Positions 40,716 through 49,339 of a stretch of DNA of 64,000 nt are shown piece after piece. Position numbers and translations under genes: made by a program. A model generated the notes under the pieces. The model was not told where the DNA came from, did not search any database, and was given only the letters and a program-made list of their open reading frames with translations. Source of the DNA: Granulicatella adiacens ATCC 49175 (lineage in GTDB: Bacteria; Bacillota; Bacilli; Lactobacillales; Aerococcaceae); NCBI RefSeq assembly GCF_025150565.1, contig NZ_CP102283.1:310001-374000 (forward strand). The letters run 5' to 3'. The first letter of the stretch is position 1, and every line of letters begins with the position of its first letter.

Positions 40716-41543
40716 ATGAGACCATTACAACAAAAGATTATCGAAACGCTTCGTGTGAAATCAGTGATTAATCCTGAAGAAGAAATTCGTAAAACCGTTG
40801 ATTTCCTAAAAGCGTATCTTGTAAAGCACCCATTCTTGAATGGGTATGTCCTTGGAATTAGCGGCGGACAAGACTCAACGCTTGCTGGGAAACTCGCACA
40901 AATGGCGATTAATGAATTGAATGAAGAGCAAGACCAAAAAGTGTATCGTTTCTATGCCGTGCGTCTTCCTTATGGGGTGCAAGCAGATGAACAAGATGCC
41001 ATGGACGCCATTGCCTTTATGAAGGCAACGGATGTGCTTCGCGTGAACGTGAAGGATGCAGTAGATGCGTCTGAACGTAGTATTGAAGAACTTGGAATGG
41101 AAATTTCAGACTTCAATAAGGGAAATATCAAGGCACGTGAACGCATGGTGGCTCAATATGCGATTGCAGGTCAAACGGGTTGTGCCGTTATCGGGACAGA
41201 CCATGCGGCAGAATCGGTAACAGGTTTCTATACGAAATTCGGGGACGGAGCTGCGGATATCACTCCATTATGGCGTCTTAATAAACGTCAAGGCCGTGCG
41301 ATGTTACAAGTGCTGGGTGCTCCAGAGCATTTATACTTGAAAGTTCCAACGGCAGACTTAGAAGAGGATCGTCCATCGATGCCAGACGAAGTAGCGCTAG
41401 GGGTGACTTACGAAGAGATTGATGATTATCTCGAAGGAAAAGACATCAACGAAAAAGCAGCAGAGACGATTGAAAATTGGTATCGAAAGACCGAACATAA
41501 ACGTCACTTACCAATTACAATTTACGATGATTTTTGGAAATAA
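40716..41543 (+). CDS. nadE: Ammonia-dependent NAD+ synthetase
   Basis: Final step of NAD synthesis: amidates nicotinate adenine dinucleotide. 275 residues from the ATG at 40716 (AAGGGGAAC upstream); the open frame extends back to 40641 inside pncB. ATP pyrophosphatase P-loop SGGQDST (49-55) and the conserved IGTDHAAE and [11 protein letters not shown] segments. There is no glutaminase domain, so it uses free ammonia. Confidence 0.96.
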   Translation: MRPLQQKIIETLRVKSVINPEEEIRKTVDFLKAYLVKHPFLNGYVLGISGGQDSTLAGKLAQMAINELNEEQDQKVYRFYAVRLPYGVQADEQDAMDAIAFMKATDVLRVNVKDAVDASERSIEELGMEISDFNKGNIKARERMVAQYAIAGQTGCAVIGTDHAAESVTGFYTKFGDGAADITPLWRLNKRQGRAMLQVLGAPEHLYLKVPTADLEEDRPSMPDEVALGVTYEEIDDYLEGKDINEKAAETIENWYRKTEHKRHLPITIYDDFWK

Positions 41544-41559
41544 AAAATAAACTTTAAAC

Positions 41560-41592
41560 TACACCAACTGACATTCAGTTGGTGTATTTGTT
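41560..41592 (+). terminator. nadE terminator
   Basis: Perfect 12-bp stem TACACCAACTGA/TCAGTTGGTGTA around CAT, T-rich tail. Confidence 0.9.
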
Positions 41593-41612
41593 TAATATCA
41601 GAAGAACACCTA

Positions 41613-41640
41613 TTGACTTTATGTTGAAAAGTGCTATGTT
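41613..41640 (+). promoter_or_regulatory. Promoter of the 40-residue gene
   Basis: TTGACT (41613-41618), 16-bp spacer, TATGTT (41635-41640), 56 bases before the start codon. Confidence 0.65.
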
Positions 41641-41695
41641 AAACATGTAAAGTTGTCGGTTTTAAAAGGTTTGAGTCTCATTGGAGGTGCTCTAT

Positions 41696-41818
41696 ATGGA
41701 TGTAGGATTACCAGTGATTCTTGGAGGAATCGTACTAGCAGGAGTCTTTATCTACGCTTGTTACTGGGTCGTTCGATTAGCGGTTCGTCATGAGCTTGAG
41801 AGAGGGAACCGCTTGTAG
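41696..41818 (+). CDS. 40-residue single-pass membrane protein
   Basis: Short gene with all the marks of real expression: promoter at 41613, TTGGAGGTG 6 bases before the ATG, and a strong terminator right after it. The product starts MDVGLPVILGG, has one hydrophobic helix (about residues 5-29) and a charged C-terminus RHELERGNRL. No family recognised; a type I toxin, a transporter accessory peptide or a small membrane regulator are all possible. Confidence 0.65.
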   Translation: MDVGLPVILGGIVLAGVFIYACYWVVRLAVRHELERGNRL

Positions 41819-41833
41819 GATGTTTCAAAAAGT

Positions 41834-41858
41834 GAGGAGAGGAAACTCTCCTCTTTTT
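41834..41858 (+). terminator. Terminator after the small membrane protein gene
   Basis: GAGGAGAG/CTCTCCTC around GAAA, followed by TTTTT. Confidence 0.92.
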
Positions 41859-42019
41859 ATCGTAAAGAGGAATTTCTACGGTAAGATAGGGAAGATTTTA
41901 TAAACTAAAATGAATTTAGGTATTTAAACAAGTCTGAATTTTTGTTAGAATAGAAGGTGAGCAATCGTTCAAGTATTTTTTTTAATCCCTTATGAAAGGG
42001 AATTCAGGGAGGTAGTAAT

Positions 42020-42727
42020 ATGGAAGTTATAGTTGTAAAAACTCAAGAAGAGGGAGCAAAAGCAGCTTTCGAGGTGTTTAAACGTGCCTATAATGAAGGG
42101 GCGCAAGTATTTGGGTTGGCAACTGGATCAAGTCCAATTGGGTTATATGAATTATTAAGAAATAGTGATTTAGATTTTTCAGATCGAGTGTCAGTAAACT
42201 TAGATGAGTATGTGGGATTAGCGCCAACAGATGAACATAGCTATCATTATTTTATGAAAGAGCAATTATTCGATGCAAAACCATTCAAACATAGCTATTT
42301 ACCAGATGGATTAGCCAAAGATGTCGATGCGGAAGTAGAACGCTATGAACGCATTCTTCAAGAAAATCCAGTGGACTTACAATTATTGGGAATTGGAAGT
42401 AACGCACATATTGGATTCAATGAACCAGGAACACCATTCACTCAACGTACGCACAAAGTTCATTTAACAGAGTCAACGATTGAGGCGAACAAACGCTTCT
42501 TCGAAAAGGAAGAAGATGTGCCACGCTATGCTTACTCAATGGGCTTACAATCAATTATGGATGCAAAAGAAATTGTATTAATTGCATTCGGACCTAAGAA
42601 AATTCATGCGATTAAAGGCTTAGTAGAAGGCCCAATTACAGAAGAGGTTCCAGCAAGTATCTTACAAAAACATCCAAAAGTGACTGTGATTTGTGATGAA
42701 GCAGCTGCAGCATTATTAACAAAATAA
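42020..42727 (+). CDS. nagB: Glucosamine-6-phosphate deaminase
   Basis: Converts glucosamine 6-phosphate to fructose 6-phosphate and ammonia. 235 residues, the short form typical of Firmicutes without the allosteric tail. Substrate loop [10 protein letters not shown] (34-43), catalytic-region Asp62 in NLDEYVGL, and [15 protein letters not shown]. Monocistronic: nagA is not adjacent. The 5' leader contains a small CCCTT/AAGGG hairpin near 41987-42001. Confidence 0.95.
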   Translation: MEVIVVKTQEEGAKAAFEVFKRAYNEGAQVFGLATGSSPIGLYELLRNSDLDFSDRVSVNLDEYVGLAPTDEHSYHYFMKEQLFDAKPFKHSYLPDGLAKDVDAEVERYERILQENPVDLQLLGIGSNAHIGFNEPGTPFTQRTHKVHLTESTIEANKRFFEKEEDVPRYAYSMGLQSIMDAKEIVLIAFGPKKIHAIKGLVEGPITEEVPASILQKHPKVTVICDEAAAALLTK

Positions 42728-42739
42728 AGAGTTTGATAG

Positions 42740-42771
42740 GGTGTCTTCCGGGCAACGGAAGGCGCCTTTTT
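42740..42771 (+). terminator. nagB terminator
   Basis: GGTGTCTTCCG pairs with CGGAAGGCGCC (one G-T pair) around GGCAA, then TTTTT. Confidence 0.9.
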
Positions 42772-42842
42772 GCGCTTTTAAAAGAGAGATAATCAGCTGA
42801 TTTAAGGGGTAAAGGCTTGTTTTCATAAATTTTCTGAAAAAT

Positions 42843-42858
42843 TTTTGGTAAACCTAAA
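42843..42858. promoter_or_regulatory. DtxR/MntR-like operator, upstream copy
   Basis: TTTTGG-TAAA-CCTAAA, a 6-4-6 dyad just upstream of the -35 of the manganese-type transporter promoter. It matches the downstream copy except in one half-site base. Confidence 0.55.
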
Positions 42859-42865
42859 AAAACAC

Positions 42866-42897
42866 TTGACGAAATTATTTTTTTAGGGTAACCTAAT
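42866..42897 (+). promoter_or_regulatory. Promoter of the manganese-type ABC operon with overlapping operator
   Basis: TTGACG (42866-42871), 17-bp spacer, -10 TAACCT (42889-42894). The dyad TTTAGG-GTAA-CCTAAT (42882-42897) covers the -10. TTAGG/CCTAA half-sites are those of DtxR/MntR-family metal-dependent repressors, so repression by Mn or Fe is expected. Confidence 0.65.
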
Positions 42898-42934
42898 AAA
42901 TATAGAATCTACATAAATTGAGAGGATGAATTCA

Positions 42935-43669
42935 TTGATTACGATTAAAAATATTGGGGTATCATACGCGATGCAACCACATGTGTTAAAAGATTGTAAT
43001 GCAACCATTGAAGGACCCTCTATTACCGGGATTATCGGGCCAAATGGTGCAGGTAAATCAACATTATTAAAAGCAATATTAGGACTGATTCAATCATCAG
43101 GAGAAATTCTGATTGATGGAGAACCCACAAAAAAAGTATTACAAAAAATCGCCTATGTCGAACAAAAGAGTCAGATTGACTTTACATTTCCAATCACTAT
43201 TCGTGAGTGTGTTGCTTTAGGAAGAACTGTTAAAAAGAAACCATTGCAACGATTGACGAAAGAAGATTGGGAAAAGGTCGATGCAGCCATTGAAGAAGTG
43301 GGATTAACTGATTTAGCATCTCGCCAAATCGGGGCTCTTTCTGGTGGTCAATTCCAACGTGTATTATTAGCACGTTGTATGGTTCAAGAAGCACAATATA
43401 TTTTCCTTGATGAACCATTTGTAGGGATTGATATGCTTAGTGAGAAAGTCATTATGACGATTATCCGTAAATGGAAAGAGGAAGGAAAGACTATTTTAAT
43501 GGTCAACCATGACTTATCGAAGGTGAAAGAATACTTTGACCAGGTGATTCTTGTCAAACACGCGATTGTAGCCTCTGGGAAAACAGAAGACGTATTCATT
43601 AAGAAATACTTAGATGATGTATACGGCGGTAGTGTGTATATTCCACAAGGGGGTGAGCAGCATGCATAA
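42935..43669 (+). CDS. mntB: Metal ABC transporter ATP-binding protein (manganese type)
   Basis: 244 residues from the TTG at 42935, 9 bases after GAGAGG; the ATG at 42926 directly abuts that RBS and is less likely. Walker A GPNGAGKST, LSGGQ signature (ALSGGQFQR), IFLDEPF Walker B. First gene of a three-gene cluster (ATPase, permease, binding protein) like Streptococcus psaBCA / Enterococcus efaCBA. The permease gene starts 8 bases before its stop. Confidence 0.9.
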   Translation: MITIKNIGVSYAMQPHVLKDCNATIEGPSITGIIGPNGAGKSTLLKAILGLIQSSGEILIDGEPTKKVLQKIAYVEQKSQIDFTFPITIRECVALGRTVKKKPLQRLTKEDWEKVDAAIEEVGLTDLASRQIGALSGGQFQRVLLARCMVQEAQYIFLDEPFVGIDMLSEKVIMTIIRKWKEEGKTILMVNHDLSKVKEYFDQVILVKHAIVASGKTEDVFIKKYLDDVYGGSVYIPQGGEQHA

Positions 43670-44495
43670 TTTCTTTGAAGGATTAATGGAATTCCATTTC
43701 CTACAAAATGCGTTTGTTTCAGCAGTCGTGATTGGTGCGGTTGCCGGAATTTTAGGATGCTTCATCATTCTAAGAGGAATGTCATTAATGGGGGACGCTA
43801 TCTCTCACGCGGTATTACCGGGTGTAGCGTTGTCGTATATTTTAGGCATTAACTTCTTTATCGGAGCCCTCGTGTTCGGGTTATTAGCATCATTCCTAAT
43901 TGCGTTTGTGAATCAAAATAGTACTATCAAAGGCGATACCGCTATTGGGATTACTTTTAGTTCGTTTTTAGCGTTGGGAGTTATTTTGATTGGTGTGGCG
44001 AAGAGTTCAACAGACTTATTCCATATTTTATTCGGGAATATTTTAGCCGTACAAGATATTGATTTACTCATTACATTGGTGGTGAGCGTGATTGTAGTCG
44101 TCGTTATTTTAGCGTATTTTAAAGAATTACAAGTAACGAGTTTTGATCCAGTTTTCGCTCAATCTACAGGGATGAACGTACAGTTTTATCATTACTTATT
44201 GATGTTCCTATTAGCACTAGTATCCATTACGGCAATGCAAAGTGTAGGGACAGTCATGATTGTGGCACTACTAATTACCCCTGCAGCAACAGCGTATTTA
44301 TATTCAAATCGTCTAAAAATAATGCTGATTTTAGCCGCGATATTTGGTTCATTATCATCCATATTAGGATTGTTTATTGGATATACGTTTAACATCGCTA
44401 TTGGGTCAACCATCGTATTAACAGCAGCAGCACTTTTTGTCGTAAGCTTTATTATTTCACCAAAACAAAGAGAAAGAAGGAAATCTCATGAATAG
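43662..44495 (+). CDS. mntC: Metal ABC transporter permease (manganese type)
   Basis: 277 residues from the ATG at 43662 (GGGGGTGAG upstream), overlapping the ATPase gene by 8 bases. About eight transmembrane segments, ABC-3 family, with the conserved [20 protein letters not shown] segment near the N-terminus. Overlaps the binding-protein gene by 8 bases, so all three are coupled. Confidence 0.9.
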   Translation: MHNFFEGLMEFHFLQNAFVSAVVIGAVAGILGCFIILRGMSLMGDAISHAVLPGVALSYILGINFFIGALVFGLLASFLIAFVNQNSTIKGDTAIGITFSSFLALGVILIGVAKSSTDLFHILFGNILAVQDIDLLITLVVSVIVVVVILAYFKELQVTSFDPVFAQSTGMNVQFYHYLLMFLLALVSITAMQSVGTVMIVALLITPAATAYLYSNRLKIMLILAAIFGSLSSILGLFIGYTFNIAIGSTIVLTAAALFVVSFIISPKQRERRKSHE

Positions 44496-45438
44496 TATAA
44501 AGAAACTTTTAGTAGCTACTCTTGTTGTCTTAGGGATTGCAGGATGCGCTACTGGTAAAGAGAATAGTTCTCAAACGACATCTGCAACGGCAGAAAACAA
44601 AAAAATACAAGTAGTGACAACAAACTCTATTATTTATGATATGACAAAAAATATCGCTGGAGATTTAGTGGATTTACATAGTATCGTTCCAGTAGGGCAA
44701 GACCCACACGAGTATGAACCATTACCAGAAGATGTTCAAAAGGTTCAAAAAGCAGACTTGATTTTCTATAATGGAATTAACTTAGAAAATGCTGAAGATG
44801 CATGGTTTACAAAAATGGTTAAAAATGCAGGTAAAGTTGCAGATAAAGACTATTTTGCAGTAAGTGATGGTGTTGATGTAATTTATCTTGAAGGGGAAAA
44901 TGAAAAAGGTAAAGAAGACCCTCATGCATGGTTAAATATCGAAAATGGTGTGATTTATGCTAAAAACATTGCAAAACAATTAATTGCAAAAGATCCAAAG
45001 AACAAAGAAACATATGAAAAGAATTTAGCAGCTTATGTTGAAAAGCTAGAAGCGTTAGATAAAGATGCTAAACAACGTATCGCAAAAATTCCTGAAGAAA
45101 AACGTTTAATCGTAACAAGTGAAGGCTGCTTCAAGTACTTCTCTAAAGCTTATGATATTAAATCAGCGTATATCTGGGAAATCAACACAGAAGAAGAAGG
45201 AACTCCAGAACAAATCGCAAACTTAGTACGTCAATTACGTGCGTCAAAAGTTCCATCATTATTCGTAGAAAGTAGTGTGGATGACCGTCCAATGAAGACT
45301 GTTTCTCAAGAAACTGGTCTACCAATTTTCTCAACAATCTTCACTGACTCTATTGCAGAAGCAGGAAAAGATGGAGACAGCTACTACAGCATGATGAAAT
45401 GGAACCTAGATAAAATTATCGAAGGTTTAAGCAAATAA
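44488..45438 (+). CDS. mntA: Manganese-binding lipoprotein of the ABC transporter (PsaA/EfaA type)
   Basis: 316 residues; lipobox GIAGC with Cys20. Cluster A-I metal-binding protein. The four expected ligands are His74 (DPHEYEP), His146 (DPHAWLN), Glu212 (TSEGCFKYF) and Asp287 (FTDSIA). They are spaced exactly as the His-His-Glu-Asp set of pneumococcal PsaA, each seven residues later. A Glu at the third position is the manganese arrangement; zinc proteins have His there, as in AdcA of this window. Confidence 0.93.
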   Translation: MNSIKKLLVATLVVLGIAGCATGKENSSQTTSATAENKKIQVVTTNSIIYDMTKNIAGDLVDLHSIVPVGQDPHEYEPLPEDVQKVQKADLIFYNGINLENAEDAWFTKMVKNAGKVADKDYFAVSDGVDVIYLEGENEKGKEDPHAWLNIENGVIYAKNIAKQLIAKDPKNKETYEKNLAAYVEKLEALDKDAKQRIAKIPEEKRLIVTSEGCFKYFSKAYDIKSAYIWEINTEEEGTPEQIANLVRQLRASKVPSLFVESSVDDRPMKTVSQETGLPIFSTIFTDSIAEAGKDGDSYYSMMKWNLDKIIEGLSK

Positions 45439-45443
45439 TCAAG

Positions 45444-45500
45444 AAGAGCTTCTTAGATTTCTATTCGATTCGTTGGATAGAATCTGGGGGCTCTTTTATT
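45444..45500 (+). terminator. Terminator of the manganese-type operon
   Basis: Long stem GAGC..TTAGATTTCTAT with GATAGAATCT..GGGCTC, then TTTTATTTT. Confidence 0.85.
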
Positions 45501-45546
45501 TTGAAAATCAGATAAAAATCAAGCAAAGAATGACGAGGTGAGGAAG

Positions 45547-45945
45547 ATGAACAAATTTTTAAGAGTACTGTTTATAATACTATTAGTAGCGATGGGAGGC
45601 GCGATGATTTATCAAATTTTCTTTCCAGAAGTGATGGGGGCTCACTCGGGATACGGAGTTGCAGTTGGTTGGCAACGAGAAATTGGATTTTGGAATTTGG
45701 CAGTTTTGATAATTTTAGTCGCCGTTAATGTTAAGTATGATTGGTTTTATTTAAGAGTCGTTTTAGGAGCACTAATAGTCGGCGGAATAGGGATTGGTAC
45801 GAATCATCTTCTTGCTTATTTGGAGGGAGCTACCTTCGTCAATCTCGTTGGGGCAATTGAAAACTATATGCTTGTCATTGGTTGGGTGATTGGGTGGAAA
45901 TTGCAAGAAAAGATTGAGACGAGTAGGGAGCATGAAAGAAAATAA
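45547..45945 (+). CDS. Four-helix membrane protein of unknown function
   Basis: 132 residues from the ATG at 45547 (GAGGTGAGGAAG upstream; GTG 45538 lies in that RBS). Four hydrophobic segments (about 5-25, 48-62, 68-90, 100-120), then a charged tail. It resembles small DUF-type integral membrane proteins common in Firmicutes, but I cannot name the family. Stands between the manganese operon terminator and the T-box leader. Confidence 0.7.
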   Translation: MNKFLRVLFIILLVAMGGAMIYQIFFPEVMGAHSGYGVAVGWQREIGFWNLAVLIILVAVNVKYDWFYLRVVLGALIVGGIGIGTNHLLAYLEGATFVNLVGAIENYMLVIGWVIGWKLQEKIETSREHERK

Positions 45946-45977
45946 AACCATATTTTAATGATTTTCTCATTTTTCAA

Positions 45978-46006
45978 TTGACAATCCAAAAAAATAGGTC
46001 TAAAAT
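45978..46006 (+). promoter_or_regulatory. Promoter of the T-box/amino-acid transporter operon
   Basis: Consensus TTGACA (45978-45983), 17-bp spacer, TAAAAT (46001-46006). Confidence 0.85.
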
Positions 46007-46012
46007 ACAAAA

Positions 46013-46266
46013 CAACTTAAATACTTAAATTCATTGACAAAGAGAGTACAGAATTTTGGCGTCGAAAGCGAGATGAGGTAGAGTGGAAGCTCATCGGATT
46101 AGAAATTTTGGAAGCGCACTTTGTAGAAAAGATGGAGAAATTAGTATCTATCTTCGCAGGACATGCGTTATCAAGCAAAAGGATCGGGAAGCAATTCCCC
46201 GTCAAATTTAGAGTGGTACCACGACAGACATCGTCTCTTATGCGTTTAGCATAAGGGGCGTTTTTA
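46013..46266 (+). promoter_or_regulatory. T-box leader, specifier read as CGC (arginine)
   Basis: Stem I base ACAAAG (46037-46042) pairs with CTTTGT (46119-46124). The specifier loop has AGAGTA on the 5' side and GAAGCGCA (46111-46118) on the 3' side; the distal helix is CAGAATTT/AAATTTTG. Aligned with the known GAA-N-codon-A layout, the specifier is CGC at 46115-46117. The T-box core AGAGTGGTACCACG is at 46210-46223, followed by the terminator CGTCTCTTATGC/GCATAAGGGGCG and TTTTT (46232-46266). Uncharged tRNA would stabilise the antiterminator and switch on the transporter downstream. Confidence 0.9.
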
Positions 46267-46285
46267 TTTTATAAGGAGGTTTCAA

Positions 46286-47092
46286 ATGAAGAAGATTATC
46301 GCAATGCTTATGTTAGTAATGGGCTTACTGGCAGCATGTACCCAACAACCAACAATAGAAAATAGTACAGGGTCAGCAGTATTAGATAGAATTTATACGA
46401 AGAAGAAAATTGTTATCGGGACGACCGCTGACTATCCCCCTTTTGAATGGCATTATGTGAAAGATGGTAAAGATTCCGTAGTGGGAATTGATATCGATAT
46501 TGCTAACGCGCTCGGGGAAGCTTTAGGAGTAGAAGTGGAAATTAGAGAAATGGAATTTAATTTCTTAATTGCGGCGATGAAAGCTGGAAAAGTAGATTTA
46601 GTTCTCGCTGGAATTACCCCTACTGAGGAGCGAAGTAAGGAAGTGGCGTTCTCTAATATTTACTATGATTCCCATATGGTCGCTGTTGTGAAGAAGACGG
46701 ATGCGGATAAATATACAACGATTGATGCTTTCGATGGAGCAAATGTTGGAGCTCAAAAAGGAACTTCGCAAGAGGGAATCGTGAAGGATACATTAACGGG
46801 TGCCAATTTGACCTCTCAACCAAAGAATCCTACTTTGATTTTAGCACTTCAACAAGGAAAACTAGACGCTGTGATTATGGATAATATTGCGGCTGATGAA
46901 TTTGTGAAAGCAAATAGTGACTTGACAGTGGCTTCTGTTGAGATTCCAAGTGAAGATGCGGGAACTGCGGCAGTCGCACAAAAAGGGAATGAAGTCTTCC
47001 TTAAAAAAGTTCAAGAGGTACTCGATGCATTGGAAGCCTCAGGAAAACTGAAAGAATCGATTATTCGCAATACGAATTTAATGTCTGAATAG
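46286..47092 (+). CDS. Amino-acid ABC transporter substrate-binding lipoprotein (predicted arginine)
   Basis: 268 residues, lipobox LAAC with Cys18. Family 3 solute-binding protein (VIGTTADYPPFEW, DIDIANALGEALG, DLVLAGITPTEERSKEVAFS). The family takes polar amino acids; arginine is predicted from the CGC T-box just upstream. Forms an operon with the permease and ATPase. AAGGAGG upstream. Confidence 0.88.
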   Translation: MKKIIAMLMLVMGLLAACTQQPTIENSTGSAVLDRIYTKKKIVIGTTADYPPFEWHYVKDGKDSVVGIDIDIANALGEALGVEVEIREMEFNFLIAAMKAGKVDLVLAGITPTEERSKEVAFSNIYYDSHMVAVVKKTDADKYTTIDAFDGANVGAQKGTSQEGIVKDTLTGANLTSQPKNPTLILALQQGKLDAVIMDNIAADEFVKANSDLTVASVEIPSEDAGTAAVAQKGNEVFLKKVQEVLDALEASGKLKESIIRNTNLMSE

Positions 47093-47107
47093 AAAGAAGG
47101 AAAAAAT

Positions 47108-47749
47108 ATGGAATTAATCATCAAATATTGGCCTCTGTTTATAGAAGGGGCGACAACAACGATTTTGCTTTCGTTTTTCTCAGTCGTAGTAGGGGTTGGC
47201 TGTGGGACTCTAATGGCTCTTGCTCGTTTGAGTTCTCATAAGGTTTTATCGAATGCAGCGAAAGTGTACATTGATATTATTCGTGGAACTCCTCTATTAG
47301 TTCAATTGTACTTAGTCTATTTTGGACTAGCGACCATTCTTGATTTAAATGATTTCTTATCAGGAGTCATCGCGGTATCCGTAAATACAACAGCTTATAT
47401 CGCGGAGATTATCCGTAGTGGGATTCAATCAGTGGATAAAGGACAAATGGAAGCCGCTCGTTCGATGGGGATGCCGAAAGGAATGGCGATGCGCCAAATT
47501 ATCTTGCCACAAGCGATGAAGAATATTTTACCAGCCATTGGGAATGAATTTGCAACCTTAATTAAAGAAACCTCCATCGTATCTCTAATCGGGATTCATG
47601 ATTTGATGTACAGCTCGGATACGGTTCGTGGGGCAACCTTTACGGTGTTCATCCCATTATTAATGACGGCGTTCTTATACTTTGTCATGACAACGACGAT
47701 AGCATTCTTTATGGACAAACTAGAAAGGAAGTTACAAGCCAGTGATTAG
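47108..47749 (+). CDS. Amino-acid ABC transporter permease
   Basis: 213 residues, HisM/GlnP-type permease with about five transmembrane segments and the EAA loop [22 protein letters not shown] that contacts the ATPase. It is 15 bases after the binding-protein gene and overlaps the ATPase gene by 8 bases. Confidence 0.9.
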   Translation: MELIIKYWPLFIEGATTTILLSFFSVVVGVGCGTLMALARLSSHKVLSNAAKVYIDIIRGTPLLVQLYLVYFGLATILDLNDFLSGVIAVSVNTTAYIAEIIRSGIQSVDKGQMEAARSMGMPKGMAMRQIILPQAMKNILPAIGNEFATLIKETSIVSLIGIHDLMYSSDTVRGATFTVFIPLLMTAFLYFVMTTTIAFFMDKLERKLQASD

Positions 47750-48467
47750 AACAGAATCGATTAAAAAACAATATGGTGACAAGCAAGTTTTAAATGGGAT
47801 TACAACCCATATCGAACAAGGAGAAGTGCTCGTGATTATCGGGCCTTCTGGATCAGGAAAATCCACTTTCTTACGTTGCCTAAATTTATTAGAAGAGCCC
47901 ACTAGCGGGAAGGTGTTCTTCAAAGACCAATGCATCAATGGAAAAGGGGTGGACCTCGATAGAGTACGCCAACACTTAGGAATGGTATTCCAGCATTTCA
48001 ATTTATTCCCGCATTTAACCGTATTAGAAAATATCACGATTGGACCCATCCAATTGAAGAAAGTCGACAAAGCAGTCGCGGAACAAAAAGCGCACGAGCT
48101 TCTGGAGAAAATGGGCCTAGCCGATAAAGCGGATGTGTATCCGAACTCCTTATCTGGGGGACAAAAACAAAGAATCGCAATCGCACGTTCGCTTGCGATG
48201 GAACCGGATGTGCTCTTATTTGATGAACCTACTTCAGCGCTAGACCCAGAGATGGTCGGTGAAGTGCTAGGCGTGATGAAGGAACTCGCAGCAGGCGGTA
48301 TGACCATGGTTGTCGTAACGCACGAAATGGGATTTGCCCGTGAAGTAGGAACGCGTCTAATCTTCATGGACGGTGGTGTGATTGTAGAAGAAGGTCATCC
48401 AAAAGAGGTCCTAGAACATCCACAAATGGAACGGACACAATCGTTCTTATCGAAAGTATTAATCTAA
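47742..48467 (+). CDS. Amino-acid ABC transporter ATP-binding protein
   Basis: 241 residues, GTG start inside the end of the permease gene. Walker [18 protein letters not shown] signature, [13 protein letters not shown] Walker B; GlnQ/ArtP-like. Completes the T-box-controlled importer; a terminator follows. Confidence 0.92.
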   Translation: MIRTESIKKQYGDKQVLNGITTHIEQGEVLVIIGPSGSGKSTFLRCLNLLEEPTSGKVFFKDQCINGKGVDLDRVRQHLGMVFQHFNLFPHLTVLENITIGPIQLKKVDKAVAEQKAHELLEKMGLADKADVYPNSLSGGQKQRIAIARSLAMEPDVLLFDEPTSALDPEMVGEVLGVMKELAAGGMTMVVVTHEMGFAREVGTRLIFMDGGVIVEEGHPKEVLEHPQMERTQSFLSKVLI

Positions 48468-48475
48468 TAGAGGAG

Positions 48476-48512
48476 AAGTCTTATCTGCGATGATGTGGAT
48501 AAGGCTTTTTTG
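48476..48512 (+). terminator. Terminator of the amino-acid transporter operon
   Basis: AAGTCTTATC pairs with GATAAGGCTT (one G-T pair) around a 12-base loop, then TTTTT. Confidence 0.82.
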
Positions 48513-48526
48513 TGGGTTGAAAAAAG

Positions 48527-48573
48527 GTAAACATTTTGCTAACATTATTACAACCTGTTAGTAAAATGTTTAC
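48527..48573. promoter_or_regulatory. Inverted-repeat operator before the AbiEi-like gene
   Basis: GTAAACATTTTGCTAACA (48527-48544) is repeated in reverse complement at 48556-48573 with one mismatch and an 11-base spacer. It ends 19 bases before the start codon. AbiEi antitoxins are known to repress their operon through such repeats. Confidence 0.65.
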
Positions 48574-48591
48574 GTTTTAGGAGATGAAAGA

Positions 48592-49188
48592 ATGAATCCA
48601 AAGCAAAAAGAAATTCTGGAGTATTTAAAAAAGAATAATGGCATTCTATCTTATCGTGAAGTAAAAGAAGCCGGGTTAAGCTACCGTACATATCGGAAAA
48701 TGATTGTGCAACAGGTACTAGAACCTCTCGGAAATGGTTTGTATGGGATGGCAGATTATTATATGGATGACTGGTATTTAGTACAATTAAGAAATCCAAA
48801 AGGCATATATGCACTTGATACAGCATTGTGGTTACATGGATTGTCTCTAACAGTGCCATTTGATAAAACGATGATGTTTCCGTACGGAGTGAACACTTCG
48901 GTTATTAAACAATCACAAGAAGTGAAACCTGTTGTGACTCGAACAAATTTTGATGTGGGCATTGTAGAAATCGAACGTCAAAAAGGACAACGAATACGTA
49001 TATATGAAATAGAAAGAACTTTAGTAGAGTGTTTACGTCCAGTATATAAAATGGATGTCCAATTGATTGCACAAGCGTTCAAAATATACTTCCAAAAGTA
49101 CTCGGTAAACTATCAAAAATTGATGCATTATGCAAAGCTATTTAAAGTCACCGATAAAATTTATTCATATATCGAGGTGTTATCGTGA
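48592..49188 (+). CDS. AbiEi-family antitoxin-like protein, without its toxin
   Basis: 198 residues. N-terminal winged-HTH region (KQKEILEYLKKNNGILSYREVKEAGLSYRTYRKM) and the AbiEi-type body with GIYALDTALWLHGLS, then YEIERTLVECLRP. AbiEi is the antitoxin and transcriptional repressor of the type IV AbiE system; the toxin AbiEii is a nucleotidyltransferase normally encoded right after it in an overlapping gene. Here only nine codons follow (49185-49214). Either the system is decayed or the regulator has been kept alone. GAGATGAAAGA upstream is a modest RBS. Confidence 0.8.
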   Translation: MNPKQKEILEYLKKNNGILSYREVKEAGLSYRTYRKMIVQQVLEPLGNGLYGMADYYMDDWYLVQLRNPKGIYALDTALWLHGLSLTVPFDKTMMFPYGVNTSVIKQSQEVKPVVTRTNFDVGIVEIERQKGQRIRIYEIERTLVECLRPVYKMDVQLIAQAFKIYFQKYSVNYQKLMHYAKLFKVTDKIYSYIEVLS

Positions 49189-49214
49189 AGTTCAAAAATG
49201 CTACTCATAATTGA
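49185..49214 (+). pseudogene. Remnant start of an AbiEii-like toxin gene
   Basis: GTG at 49185 overlaps the antitoxin stop (GTGA), as in intact abiE pairs, and opens a frame reading MKFKNATHN before a stop at 49212. The first residues look like the N-terminus of AbiEii-type proteins (MKxKNA...). Nothing resembling the rest of a nucleotidyltransferase follows, so I infer a deletion. Confidence 0.45.
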
Positions 49215-49264
49215 TTAGTATATGATGCGTTCGTTTCACTCGAATCATTTTCAGAAAATAATCC

Positions 49265-49316
49265 TTGCAATGAATCTCGTGAGGTGCTACAATACAAAAC
49301 GTAAGAATTACGATTT
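49265..49316 (+). promoter_or_regulatory. adcA promoter with a Zur-like box
   Basis: TTGCAA (49265-49270), 17-bp spacer, extended -10 TGCTACAAT (49285-49293). ACGTAAGAATTACGA (49299-49313) follows at the start point; it matches the Zur box TCGTAATNATTACGA at 12 of 14 defined positions and is flanked by A/T as usual. Repression by a zinc-loaded Fur-family regulator is inferred. Confidence 0.7.
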
Positions 49317-49339
49317 AAGAAAAGGGGACAGAAATTATC

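Noticed and set aside
41930-42019. glmS-type ribozyme or riboswitch before nagB
   Set aside because: The leader is under 100 bases with only a 5-bp hairpin, far too small for a known amino-sugar riboswitch.
47732-48367. 211-residue minus-strand ORF
   Set aside because: Antisense to the amino-acid transporter ATPase; Ser/Thr/Pro-rich composition typical of a shadow frame.
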